Source: Antilocapra americana (lineage: Eukaryota > Chordata > Mammalia > Artiodactyla > Antilocapridae). From it: DNA of 64,000 nt. Shown here in pieces: positions 8,974-18,147 of this stretch (its first letter is position 1; each line of letters begins with the position of its first letter). Below the pieces are notes generated by a model. That model made no database searches. It saw only the letters and a list, made by a program, of their open reading frames with translations, and was not told the DNA's origin. The stretch is taken from the NCBI GenBank assembly GCA_007570785.1, contig ML660774.1, positions 10,067,742 to 10,131,741 on the forward strand, given 5' to 3'. The translations under genes were made by a program, and so were the position numbers.

Positions 8974-11602
8974 TGGCCACTGATAGTCCTGTACCCCACG
9001 CAGACAAGATCCTTTGGAAGACAGTGGATCCTGTTTGGGTCGATCAGTGGCCCCTTACCCACGAAAAAACCTTAGCTGCGATAGCGTTAGTACAGGAACA
9101 GCTTGCAGCAGGACATATTGAGCCCACTAATTCCCCCTGGAATACACCCATATTCGTAATAAAAAAGAAATCTGGTAAATGGCGCCTCCTACAGGATCTT
9201 AGGGCCATTAATAAAGCAATGATCCCCATGGGGGCCTTACAGCCTGGCCTCCCTTCGCCAGTTGCCATCCCTGCCGGTTACCATAAGGTCGTCGTAGACC
9301 TAAAAGATTGCTTCTTTACCATCCCCCTCCACCCCGACGACAGGTCCTATTTCGCCTTCAGTGTCCCACAAACCAACTTCCAAGGCCCCATGCCTCGTTC
9401 CCACTGGAAGGTGCTGCCACAGGGCATGGCCAATAGTCCCACCCTGTGTCAAAAATTTGTTGCGGCAGCTATTGCCTCAGTCAGGGCACAGTGGCCTCAG
9501 GCATACATTCTCCATCATATGGACGATATCCTTTTGGCACGTCCTGACGAAGACACTGTCAGGGCCTGTCACGCCCACCTGATCGCCTGCCTTACAAGAC
9601 AAGGGCTACAAGTCGCCCCCGATAAAATACAAACATCCGACCATACTTTTATCTAGGATTTGAACTTTGCCATCAGCATATATTTACCCCTCGTATCCGC
9701 CTTAGAACAGACAGGCTAAAAACGCTTAATGACTTCCAAAAACTTCTTGGAGACATTCAGTGGCTTCGGCCGTACCTAAAACTGCCCACAGAGGCCCTCC
9801 TCCCACTTAATAATATCCTCAAAGGAGATTCAGACCCCCTGTCTCCACGTGTCTTGACACCCGAGGCAAAACACTCTCTAGACATTATCAACAAGGCTAT
9901 CCAAAACCAAACTGCTCAACAGATCTCTTATAGCTTGCCCCTAATATACCTCTTACTCCCCAAACCACATACCCCTACCGGAGTTTTCTGGCAGCCAAAG
10001 ACCACAGACCCCTCAAAAAACGGTCACCCCCTCCTTTGGGTCCACCTCCCAGCTTCCCCCTCCCGAGTCCTATTGCCTTTCCCTTCCCTTCTTGCCACGC
10101 TAATTATAAAGGGGTGCTCCACCAGTTGCCAGCTGTTTGGTAAAGACCCAGAATCGATAATTATCCCTTACACACAAGACCAATCGAGTTGGCTTTTACA
10201 AACCTCCGATGAATGGGCTATCGCGCTGTCCTCCTTCACAGGAGACCTTGACAACCATGACCCTAGCGATCCCCTTATTCAGTTCGCTAAGACCCATCCA
10301 TTTGTCTTCCCTAAAATCACTAAAACAACTCCGCTCCCCAAAGCCGCCCTCGTCTTTACTGACGGGTCTTCAAATGGCATGGCTGCCTATGTTCTCAATG
10401 GACAAACCTTCACAACAAAATCTCCCTATACCTCTGCACAACTTGTAGAACTGTTTGCTATCCTCAAGGTCTTTACCTCGCTTGCCAACCAACCGTTCAA
10501 CCTCTACACCGACAGTGCCTACATAGCTCAGTCAGTCCCCCTGTTAGAAACCGTCCCTTTCATCAAACCTTCCACAAATGCCGCTCCCATATTTGCTAAG
10601 TTACAAGCTCTTATTTTACAAAGACAACACCCCTTTTTCATCGGACACCTTCGTGCCCACCTTGACCTTCCCGGGCCCCTGACTGAGGGCAACGCCCTAG
10701 CAGATGCCGCCACACAAACTGTCTATCCTGTCCTCACAGACCCTATCACTGAGGCAACACAAGCCCACACCTTACACCATTTAAATGCCCATACCCTTCG
10801 CCTGCTTTACAAAATCACAAGAGACCAAGCTAGAGAAATTGTCAAGGCCTGTCCCCATTGCGTCCCCTGGGCGCCTGTGCCTCACCTGGGAGTAAACCCC
10901 CGGGGACTCACCCCAAATGCTATCTGGCAGATGGACATAACTCACCTCACGGCCTTCGGAAAACTTAAGTTCATTCATGTTACTATTGACACCTTTAGCG
11001 GGTTCATAGCTGCCTCCCTACAAACAGGTGAGGCATCAAAAAATATCATCTCTCACATGATCCATTGCCTATCCTTCTTGGGCAAACCTCGTACTATCAA
11101 GACAGACAATGGCCCAGGATATACTGGAAAAAATTTTCAGACTTTTTGCCAACGGCTTCAGATCAAACATATCACAGGCATCCCTTACAATCCCCAGGGA
11201 CAAGGCATTATAGAGAGAGCTCATCAGACTTTAAAAAATTCCATCAACCGCCTGACACATTCGCCCCTCAGGTTCACAAAACAACATCCTTGTAACCTCC
11301 TAAACCATGCCCTCTTCCAACTCAATTTCCTCACCCTAGACTCTCAGGGACACTCAGCGGCTGACCGCCACTGGCATCCACAAACCTCTAGCCAACAGGC
11401 CACGGTCATGTGGCGCGACCCCCTCACTCGCGCCTGGAAGGGCCCAGACCCCGTCCTCATTTGGGGAAGAGGCTCAGCCTGCATTTATGACCAAAAAGAA
11501 GATGGCCCACGGTGGTTACCTGAAAGGCTAATACGACACATCAACCATCGAGCCCCCCAAACTAACTTTAATCACATCCCAGGGAACAATGATGCGCCCT
11601 GA
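8967..11602 (+). pseudogene. pol: pol: reverse transcriptase, RNase H, integrase; one frame break
   Basis: Frame 3 carries RT fingers and palm ([26 protein letters not shown]) and stops at 9654. From 9626 frame 2 is open and continues with the rest of RT (YFYLGFEL), connection, RNase H and integrase to TGA at 11600, so a single break lies in 9626-9653. The catalytic box at 9516-9527 reads HMDD, where the family has Y-x-D-D; a TAT to CAT change would explain it. RNase H acidic residues are all present (D 10361, E 10448, D 10511, D 10703). Integrase has a His-His region and CPHC zinc finger, then D 10934, D 11105 and E 11213, with DD35E spacing. The domain set is complete for a betaretrovirus, but RT is both split and altered at the catalytic site, so an active enzyme is unlikely. 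Confidence 0.94.
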
Positions 11603-11610
11603 GGAAAACC

Positions 11611-11633
11611 CCTTTTCCTCTTTTCTCTTTCAG
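11611..11633 (+). promoter_or_regulatory. env 3' splice acceptor
   Basis: A nearly pure pyrimidine tract (11611-11630) ends in CAG at 11631-11633, only five bases before the env ATG at 11639. This is a strong acceptor for the spliced env mRNA and pairs naturally with the donor at 5927. Pol ends just upstream at 11602. Confidence 0.85.
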
Positions 11634-11638
11634 ACAAT

Positions 11639-13459
11639 ATGCGTCCTCATTGGCTTTTCCCACTACTGTTACAAATACTGCTATGCCAAACAATAGATGG
11701 AGGGCTCCGGCCACCACCTCCCAAGACACAACTATACCTCGCCCTTTTTGGACCACCATGCGAATGCCGTGGAGGAACCGACGTCGACCATTACGCAGAT
11801 CCATCATTTTGGACCTTAAAAGTTGATTGTGGCACAAAAACAGCCTTTCTGACACATGAGGTGACTAACATTGGAAGTGGTAAGGTTTGTTGGCGCTGTG
11901 TACCAAAACCCCCTATTATATCTGCCATCAATGGCAGGCCAGGTCCTTGCCCCAAAAAATGCGAAACCGATGGATTTCAAGAGACAATGCACTCTTCCTG
12001 TTATCATGAGACTCAAGAGTGCACATATGACAATCAAATCTTTTTCACCGCCATACTCCAAAAAACTAAAACGGGGGGAACCACCCGTACCTCACCCGTT
12101 GGCTCCAGCCCATACCTAGAGGCCGGGTGCAAAGGCACAATGGGACAGCTGGTATGCTGGGAACAGGTTGCTCCTATTCACATCTCTGATGGAGGTGGGC
12201 CCCAGGACAGAGTGAGAGAGATTATCGTTCAAAAAAAGATAGAACATCTCATTGATAGACAATTTTCAAAGCTTTCCTACCACCCTATAGCACTCCCCAA
12301 ATCATGGGGAACAGATCTAGACCCCCAAACAATAGACATTTTGACAGCCACCCACCGGGCGCTTAACACCTCTAACCCCAATCTAGCCCAAGACTGCTGG
12401 CTATGTCTCAGCCAAGGCACTCCCATGCCCCTGGCTGTCTCCGTTAATACATCAGACCTCAACACCATTGACCAAAACTGCACTCTCGGCCTGCCCTTTA
12501 GGGTCCAACCTACACTGTTTTCATTCTCCCCCTGCATCTACAAACACCCGCACAATGATCCCACAGATATCCCCGTTAGCTTCGCTGCCTTTACAAACTG
12601 TAGCTCTGTGTTTAACTATACCTCTAACTACACCACCCTCCTATGCCCCGGACCAGGAAAGGCATTTGTTTGCGGAAACAATCAAGCCTATACCGCCCTA
12701 CCCCCCTCATGGACAGGGCTGTGCGCCCTAGCCACCCTGCTACCAGACATAGATATCATTCCAGGAAATGAGCCCGTTCCCGTTCCCGCTTTTGACCACC
12801 TTGCGGGACGGCACAAAAGAGCTCTAGCCATCATCCCCTTGCTCGCTGGGCTAGGAATCTCTGGAGCGATAGCTACGGGATCTGCAGGCCTAGGATGTGC
12901 AGTTCATTCGTATGCACAGCTCTCTAAGCAGCTCATTGATGATGTCCAGGCCATATCCAGCACCATTAGTGATATCCAAGATCAACTAGACTCCCTAGCA
13001 GAAGTAGTCCTTCAAAACAGACGAGGCTTAGATCTTCTCACTGCAGAACAGGGAGGTATCTGCCTTGCCTTACAGGAACGCTGCTGCTTCTACGCCAACA
13101 AATCCGGCATTGTCCAAGATAAAATAAAAAGGCTACAAGAAGATCTAGAAAAAAGAAGGAAAACGCTAATAGAGAATCCCTTTCCGACAGGCCTTAATGG
13201 ACTACTCCCCTATCTCCTTCCCCTTCTCGGGCCCCTGATCACTGTCCTCCTGCTTCTCACCTTTGCCCCCTGGGTTCTGAGGCATGTCATGACACTTGCC
13301 AAAGACCAGCTTAACGACATACTAGGGAGACCCATCCAGATCCACTATCACCAGTTGGAAATGCTCGACCATGAAAATTATCAAGGCCCTCTCCCACGGG
13401 AGCTGCATGACTCTCGAGAGGCTGCATTGCGGCCCAGTTGCTGCAGTGGACACCGCTAG
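11639..13459 (+). CDS. env: env: intact type D / gamma-type envelope glycoprotein, 606 aa
   Basis: A single open frame of usual family length. Order: signal peptide (about residues 1-21, hydrophobic LLLQILL core); surface subunit with SDGGGPQDRVR at residues 183-193, which fits the SDGGG-x2-D-x2-R pattern of the RD114/SRV group that uses ASCT amino-acid transporters; CWLC at 253-256, the disulfide-exchange motif linking SU to TM; furin site RHKR at 391-394. TM follows: hydrophobic fusion peptide from 395, heptad region, 17-residue immunosuppressive-domain region 458-474, then CX6CC (C475, C482, C483), membrane span about 522-547, and a 59-residue tail with a YHQL sorting-type motif at 570-573. 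At least six N-glycosylation sequons lie in SU. No stop, frameshift or missing key residue is seen. The start is set by the ATG just after the splice acceptor. Whether it is expressed or fusogenic is unknown. Confidence 0.96.
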   Translation: MRPHWLFPLLLQILLCQTIDGGLRPPPPKTQLYLALFGPPCECRGGTDVDHYADPSFWTLKVDCGTKTAFLTHEVTNIGSGKVCWRCVPKPPIISAINGRPGPCPKKCETDGFQETMHSSCYHETQECTYDNQIFFTAILQKTKTGGTTRTSPVGSSPYLEAGCKGTMGQLVCWEQVAPIHISDGGGPQDRVREIIVQKKIEHLIDRQFSKLSYHPIALPKSWGTDLDPQTIDILTATHRALNTSNPNLAQDCWLCLSQGTPMPLAVSVNTSDLNTIDQNCTLGLPFRVQPTLFSFSPCIYKHPHNDPTDIPVSFAAFTNCSSVFNYTSNYTTLLCPGPGKAFVCGNNQAYTALPPSWTGLCALATLLPDIDIIPGNEPVPVPAFDHLAGRHKRALAIIPLLAGLGISGAIATGSAGLGCAVHSYAQLSKQLIDDVQAISSTISDIQDQLDSLAEVVLQNRRGLDLLTAEQGGICLALQERCCFYANKSGIVQDKIKRLQEDLEKRRKTLIENPFPTGLNGLLPYLLPLLGPLITVLLLLTFAPWVLRHVMTLAKDQLNDILGRPIQIHYHQLEMLDHENYQGPLPRELHDSREAALRPSCCSGHR

Positions 13460-13676
13460 GTGCGCGACAAAGGACCGCAAGGAGGGGCCTCCACCAAAGA
13501 GGCCACTCTCGAGCCTCCTGCGAGGTAAGCCAGCTTGCATGGAGGTTGACACCCAAACCCTCCCCTCCAAAAACGGGTGCCATTTAAGCTCTACGCAGAG
13601 CTCAGGAGGAGCTTGGCCACTGCCTCCCCTAGCCGGTCAATGTCCAAACAAAACCAGACTCCTCGCCTTACAAAAC
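13460..13676 (+). other. env-LTR spacer, possible RNA export element region
   Basis: 217 non-coding bases between the env stop and the polypurine tract. Type D viruses carry their constitutive RNA transport element at this place. Here I see a perfect small hairpin, AGCTCT-ACGC-AGAGCT (13587-13602), and several self-complementary GGCCTC/GAGGCC pieces (about 13487-13505). An export function is inferred from position only. Confidence 0.45.
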
Positions 13677-13690
13677 AAAAAGGGAGGAGA
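13677..13690 (+). other. Polypurine tract
   Basis: AAAAAGGGAGGAGA, fourteen purines in a row directly abutting the first T of the 3' LTR. It is the primer for plus-strand DNA synthesis and confirms the U3 boundary. Confidence 0.92.
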
Positions 13691-14059
13691 TGTTGGGGCC
13701 CGGCCGGCTGATGCGATCCGCCAGAGCCATTACGGTCGGAGCACTGCAAGCCTGCTGCCATATAAGGCGCTGAAGGATCATGTGGTGAACGTATACCCGA
13801 CAGGCCAATCACCCACAAGACATGTATTCCCTACATGCCCGTCAGAGCTCCCCCCTTCCTTTTTCCCCTCCCTCCCTTCCTCCCCATATATAATCGCCTT
13901 GCGCTCAATAAAGTTTTGCAGCTTGATCAGAACCTTTGTCTTGCTGCCGTTCTTTGTGCCTCTTGTCCCAACCCTTTCATCTGTTTTCAGGTGGATTTCG
14001 GAACCTCCGTTGATTGCTCTGCGGGCCAGAGCGACTGCGCCCAGCTAGCGGCCGGAGCA
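13691..14059 (+). repeat. 3' LTR, 369 bp
   Basis: Same length as the 5' LTR, no gaps, ten differences. Seven of the ten fall at CpG/TpG or CpG/CpA positions. TATA box at 13887-13893 and AATAAA at 13907-13912. It starts TG and ends CA, with the duplication CTTTTC following. Confidence 0.96.
13907..13912 (+). terminator. Proviral poly(A) signal
   Basis: AATAAA in the 3' LTR, followed by a T- and GT-rich U5 (from 13913). Cleavage is expected 10-25 bases later, so the mRNA would end around 13925-13940. Confidence 0.8.
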
Positions 14060-14065
14060 CTTTTC
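14060..14065. repeat. 3' target-site duplication of the provirus
   Basis: CTTTTC directly follows the terminal CA of the 3' LTR and matches the six bases before the 5' LTR. Confidence 0.93.
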
Positions 14066-14141
14066 CACCCCCTCCATGAATAGACGCTATATGCTTTCTC
14101 CAGCAGAATGAAGTTTCCTGTACCTCTGCCGTTCGGTATGA

Positions 14142-14300
14142 CTGGATTTCTGCATGTTCGCACACACTGACCTGGATTTCTGCGTGTTCGCACACACTTA
14201 CCTGGATTTCTGTGTGTTCGCACGCACTGACCTGGATTTCTGCATGTTCGCACACACTGACCTGGATTTCTGCGTGTTCACACACACTGACCTGGCATTC
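14142..14300. repeat. 30-bp minisatellite, about 5.3 copies
   Basis: Unit CTGGATTTCTGC(A/G)TGTTCGC followed by ACACACTGAC, repeated at 14142, 14172, 14202, 14232 and 14262, with a broken copy at 14292. Copies differ by one to three bases. It starts 77 bp after the 3' target duplication. Because 30 is divisible by three, several frames stay open through it, which makes false ORFs. Confidence 0.93.
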
Positions 14301-14554
14301 ACTTGTACTTTTTCTCCAACCATCTCATCGATCTCTTACCTTCCTCCAAATCAGCTCTCGTACCAAATCTACTCAAAGATGTCTCTGTTCTGCAGCACAT
14401 ACTCAGTTCAGCCTTTTCATCTTGTATTATATCCTGTGTACAACAAGATCCCAGGTCAGATTTTTCTCTATCTCCATATTGGTGCTGTTATCTCTCAGAG
14501 TGAAGTTATATCTTAGTAATACTTTTTGATATACTTAACATATATAGCTTAATT

Positions 14555-14735
14555 ATATCTCACAGCAAACTTATGAAGAAATTATCCTATTATTCTGCCC
14601 CCTTTATAGATGATAAGTTGAAGGAAAGAAAATTAAAAACACACCATGAACAAAGCCCATGCAATGAGTAAGTGGCAGAGGCAGAAATCAAGCACAAAAC
14701 ATTTGACTCTGCAGCTCACATTCTTAACTGCGAAA
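14555..14735 (+). mobile_element. MIR SINE, old
   Basis: Diverged MIR wording in order: CCCTTTATAGATGATAAG, AGTAAGTGGCAGAGGCAGAA, TTTGACTCTGCAG, CATTCTTAAC. Confidence 0.7.
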
Positions 14736-14754
14736 GTATCTGATGCTGTAATCT

Positions 14755-14815
14755 TGATACATGGTGCCTGGCACACAATACACATTCTATAAACATTGGT
14801 TACGGAATGAATGGG
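14755..14815 (+). mobile_element. L2-like 3' end fragment
   Basis: GGTGCCTGGCACACAATAC, then ATAAACATTGGTTACGGAATGAATG resembles the conserved L2 3' terminus. Confidence 0.55.
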
Positions 14816-15860
14816 CTCTCAGTAGTGTGTTTCACTCTAAATAGACACTAGAGTAAAGATTTTATTCAAGCAGTATGATGGGCAGAACTCAAGGGTTGAA
14901 AAGAGTCCTGAACTCATACAAATGTTCATTAAATAAATTCATCAAGTTCCTGCTATAATATGCCTTGTTGTTTACATATAAAAGTCTAATAAAAGAAACC
15001 CAAAATAACAAAAACACGAAAAGGAAAAAAAAATAAAAGACTCACTGTTCTTGGATGGTCAGGTTACTGAGATCACCTACAGAATACTATTCTCCCCTAG
15101 TTCAACTGTTCCATGACTGCTGTCTCTGATTAAAAGATACACAAAATCCACCACACACCTTTTTTTCTCTTTTGAATGGACTAACAGGGCCATCACACTT
15201 CCTAATAATCTGCTCCTTCAGAAAATGAGAATGGTCCCAGGAAAGTCACTTCCTATTTTTGTGTCTTAACTTTTTCACTTGGGAACTGAAGAAAGACTTA
15301 AGAAAGAAGTATTTGCCTAACACTTCAGAAGAGCTTTGGGGACAGTGGATAATGAAATAATGACTTCTAAAACACCAGCAAATTTGCAGATAAAAGTTGC
15401 TAAGAGATGCAAGATGATGAGAATTTTAGAGAAACAGTGCATTTAACAGCTATTCACAAGAGAGGTTTAATTCTAAGAAGTGCTTAAAGAAGCGATTTGA
15501 TTGAGTTCTTAAAGTTCGAGTGATTATTTTAGGACTTTAAAAAATGCCAGCTTGGGTAGAAAACAAATAAGCAAGTCATAAACATGTCACCCTTGCTAAA
15601 AATCAAATTCTTTTTCCCAAATTTAAAATGTAATAAGATTGGCTACTTAGTATGGAAGTAAACAAAAAAGTGCCAAAGAAAGCAGAAATAAGCATGCTTC
15701 ATAACAACACAAAATGTAGTTATAGAAAGAATAACAAAATAAGAGCATGAAACATTCCATTTTCCAACTGCTTTGAGATAAATTCTAGGTATCAAATAAC
15801 ATAGGAGATACTGTTTCTATATTAAATATAAGGAAAGAGAATATAATAATTATGACCTGT
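14816..15860. other. Unrecognised AT-rich stretch
   Basis: No gene, RNA gene or clear repeat; an A-rich run (AAAAAAATAAAAGA) lies near 15029. No frame longer than 60 codons. Confidence 0.55.
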
Positions 15861-15982
15861 GCTTAGTCACTCAGTCGTGTCTGACTCTTTGTGAACCAAT
15901 GAACTGTAGCCTGCCAAGTACCTCCGTTCATGGGAGTTCTTCAAGCAAGAATACTGGAGGGGGTTGTCATTCCCTCCTCATA
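15861..15982 (-). mobile_element. BovA SINE monomer, truncated
   Basis: Antisense CACTCAGTCGTGTCTGACTC and the AAGAATACTGGAG core, without a tRNA head. Confidence 0.8.
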
Positions 15983-16402
15983 AGAATGATGAAGATGGAT
16001 ACAATTATTTATATTCTGTTTCTATCATGTTAGTAAGAAACTGCATTGACCTAAATTTCCCTTCCTCACAGAGTAGATTGCTTTTTAAGACTAACAGATT
16101 TTTAGAGGATGTTTTAGGAATTTAGTTATTTAGCTTGAGTGAAGATATATTTACAAACTAACCTTTTCCTCAAAGAGGATGATTTTTTACTAAACAACAG
16201 AAAATTTGATAACCTTTATTCCTAGTTTCCTCTCAATGTATATTGGTTACCTACAGCCATACTCAAGGAAAAGGCATTACATTTTTTTAAGCATAACTTT
16301 TCTTTTTAAAAGTAATTTAAGACTCACAATAAATAGCAAAAATACTACAAACAGTTTCCAAGTACCTTTCAGCCAACTTGCCCCAGTTACAATAGCTTCC
16401 AT

Positions 16403-16672
16403 TCTGCTGGTGCTGCTAAGTCCCTTCAGTTGTGTCCAACTCTGTGCGACCCCATAGAGGGCAGCCCACCAGGCTCCCCCATCCCTGGGATTCTCCAGGC
16501 AAGAACACTGGAGTGGGTTGCCATTTCCTTCTCCAATTCATGAAAGTAAAAAATGAAAGTGAAGCTGCTCAGTCGTGTCTGACTGTTAGTTACCCCATGG
16601 ACTGCAGCCTACCGCCTGGTAGGATTTTCCAGACAAGAGTACTGGAGTGGGGTGCCACTGCCTTCTCCGAAT
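16403..16672 (-). mobile_element. Bov-A2 SINE
   Basis: Two antisense BovA monomers with a linker near 16545 (AAAAATGAAAGTGAAGC). CTTCCAT occurs on both sides and may be the target duplication. Confidence 0.85.
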
Positions 16673-16989
16673 ACCTTCCATAATGAACAATATTATCAGA
16701 ACCAAGAAATGAACATGGGTATAATAGTATTAACTCAGGTATATGTAAAGAAAAAAAAATTTAAGTAATAGAGAAAAAGAGAGGTACAGAAAGAGAGTCC
16801 ATGTGATAGGTAAGATAGATAAGACAATAGATAGATATAGTTTCATTTGCTCAAGCAAATATGAAAGGAGCAATAAATGACTTCAGTTTACATGAAAATG
16901 AGATAATCTGACCTTTATTTTGCCACATGAGCCCCTTAACATTCTGCTATTTCTTAAACTTATCACATCTAGGCACATTACTCATTATG

Positions 16990-17375
16990 ATTATTCACTC
17001 TGTATCTGGCCGTAATCCAAGGACACATCCCTTCCCCTTCACCTCTTCAGAGAAAGTCCACATAGTCATCTGTGATGACTCACAGTCAGCATTCTTGCAA
17101 TAACTGGCTCAAAGTCCTCTGTCTCAATACAAATGCCCACCTGCTTTATTTCTGACAAACCAATCATTTGGGTTTATATTTTATAGCACTCCTGCATAAA
17201 ATGCACATTTTTCTTTATTACTGGAAATTTCCACTGTTATTTTTTTCATATTTATCAGACTTGAAATAGATTACAAAGTGCAAAATATAAGGACCATTTC
17301 TTCCATCATTTTTGAATACACCTAAGTGCACAATTTATTACAGTGAAGTCTAAACGTACTTGTTGAATGAAAGCC
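16990..17375 (+). mobile_element. L2-like fragment, very old
   Basis: AAGGACCATTTC, CTAAGTGCACAATTT and TTGTTGAATGAAAG occur in the order of an L2 3' end, but identity is low. Confidence 0.4.
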
Positions 17376-17739
17376 TATCTTGGTCATTGAAGGCAAAAGG
17401 GCAATTATAAAAGGCCGTATCTGCTTAAACATTTGAAAAGCACATACGTAAACTAAAGTGGCAATAGTAATCTACTTTTTATTTTGGAAATGTTACTCAT
17501 TGGCATATGTTTGAGAATAAAAGAGGTAGAAATTCAAGAAAAATGATAATTGAAGTTACATGGAAGAATTGAACTTAAGGCTTAAGATCAAGATATAAAG
17601 AAAAGCAAGGTTAAAACATGTATCATAAAAGCAATACAGAAAGTACACAAATGTATTGGTAGAACAACAAAACAAATACACAAAACTCTTGGGATGCTTT
17701 TTCAAGGAACCCTGACCTGGCATCTAAGAAATCTGGCTG

Positions 17740-18010
17740 ACTGGAATGCTGCCTGGAGGGGTCACGTGTAAGTGCTCTGATTCACAACCCAGCCGAGCCC
17801 AGCACTCCAACTCCTCCGCCAAGACAGCAGACAAGGGGCAAACACTTGCTGGACCTTCCAGAAGGGCTTGTGCACCAGCCAAATACCCCCGGTGACCTCT
17901 GCCAGCCATGTGACAAAGAGGAATTGCTTGCTGAGCCCTGTGCTAATTGCTGCCCACAAAACTGTGAGAATTAAACGCTTTGCATCTTAAGCCACAAAAG
18001 GCATGTGGGA
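17740..18010 (+). mobile_element. MaLR-type (MLT/MST-like) LTR fragment
   Basis: GCTGAGCCCTGTGCTAATTG, CACAAAACTGTGAGAATTAAA and TTAAGCCACAAAAGG resemble the 3' end of mammalian MaLR LTRs. The body is GC-richer than its flanks. Confidence 0.5.
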
Positions 18011-18115
18011 AATGCGAAGTCCACCGCAGCATGAGATAGCAATGTAGTCCCCACGTGAACCACAAGCATTTTAAAAACTTGTGTGACTATTGCCACAGTA
18101 AAGATTGGGATATGA

Positions 18116-18147
<32 letters not shown>

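Larger units (their letters stand above)
5416..14059 (+). mobile_element. Type D betaretrovirus-like endogenous provirus, near complete
   Basis: A full LTR-gag-pro-pol-env-LTR provirus of 8,644 bp. Both ends are defined exactly: each LTR begins TGTTGGGGCCC and ends CCGGAGCA, and perfect 6-bp duplications (CTTTTC) lie directly outside at 5410-5415 and 14060-14065. The order of parts, a Lys1,2 primer-binding site, pro as a separate frame with dUTPase and G-patch, and an env with CX6CC all fit the Mason-Pfizer/SRV (type D) group. It is much richer in C and CpG than the surrounding AT-rich DNA, as expected for an inserted virus. Coding state: gag has two frame breaks, pol one, pro and env none. 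LTR divergence is 10/369 (2.7%), so this is a fairly young but not polymorphic-looking insertion. The assignment is strong from domain order. The exact named family and whether the copy is transcribed cannot be read from sequence alone. Confidence 0.97.

Noticed and set aside
11639..13459. Calling env a domesticated syncytin outright
   Set aside because: Intact reading frame alone is not improbable for an insertion this young; expression and selection data are needed.
13371..14048. 225-codon open frame running from the end of env through the 3' LTR, recalling MMTV sag
   Set aside because: It continues past the AATAAA at 13907, so its mRNA would be cleaved before the stop codon. Its LTR part is simply the open frame also present in the 5' LTR, and it shows no signal or membrane anchor.
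14142..14300. Regular 30-bp repeats as a possible CRISPR array
   Set aside because: Units are directly adjacent with no spacers, and the DNA is mammalian.
14154..14529. Open frames of 105-120 codons downstream of the provirus
   Set aside because: They are periodic decapeptides produced by the 30-bp minisatellite.
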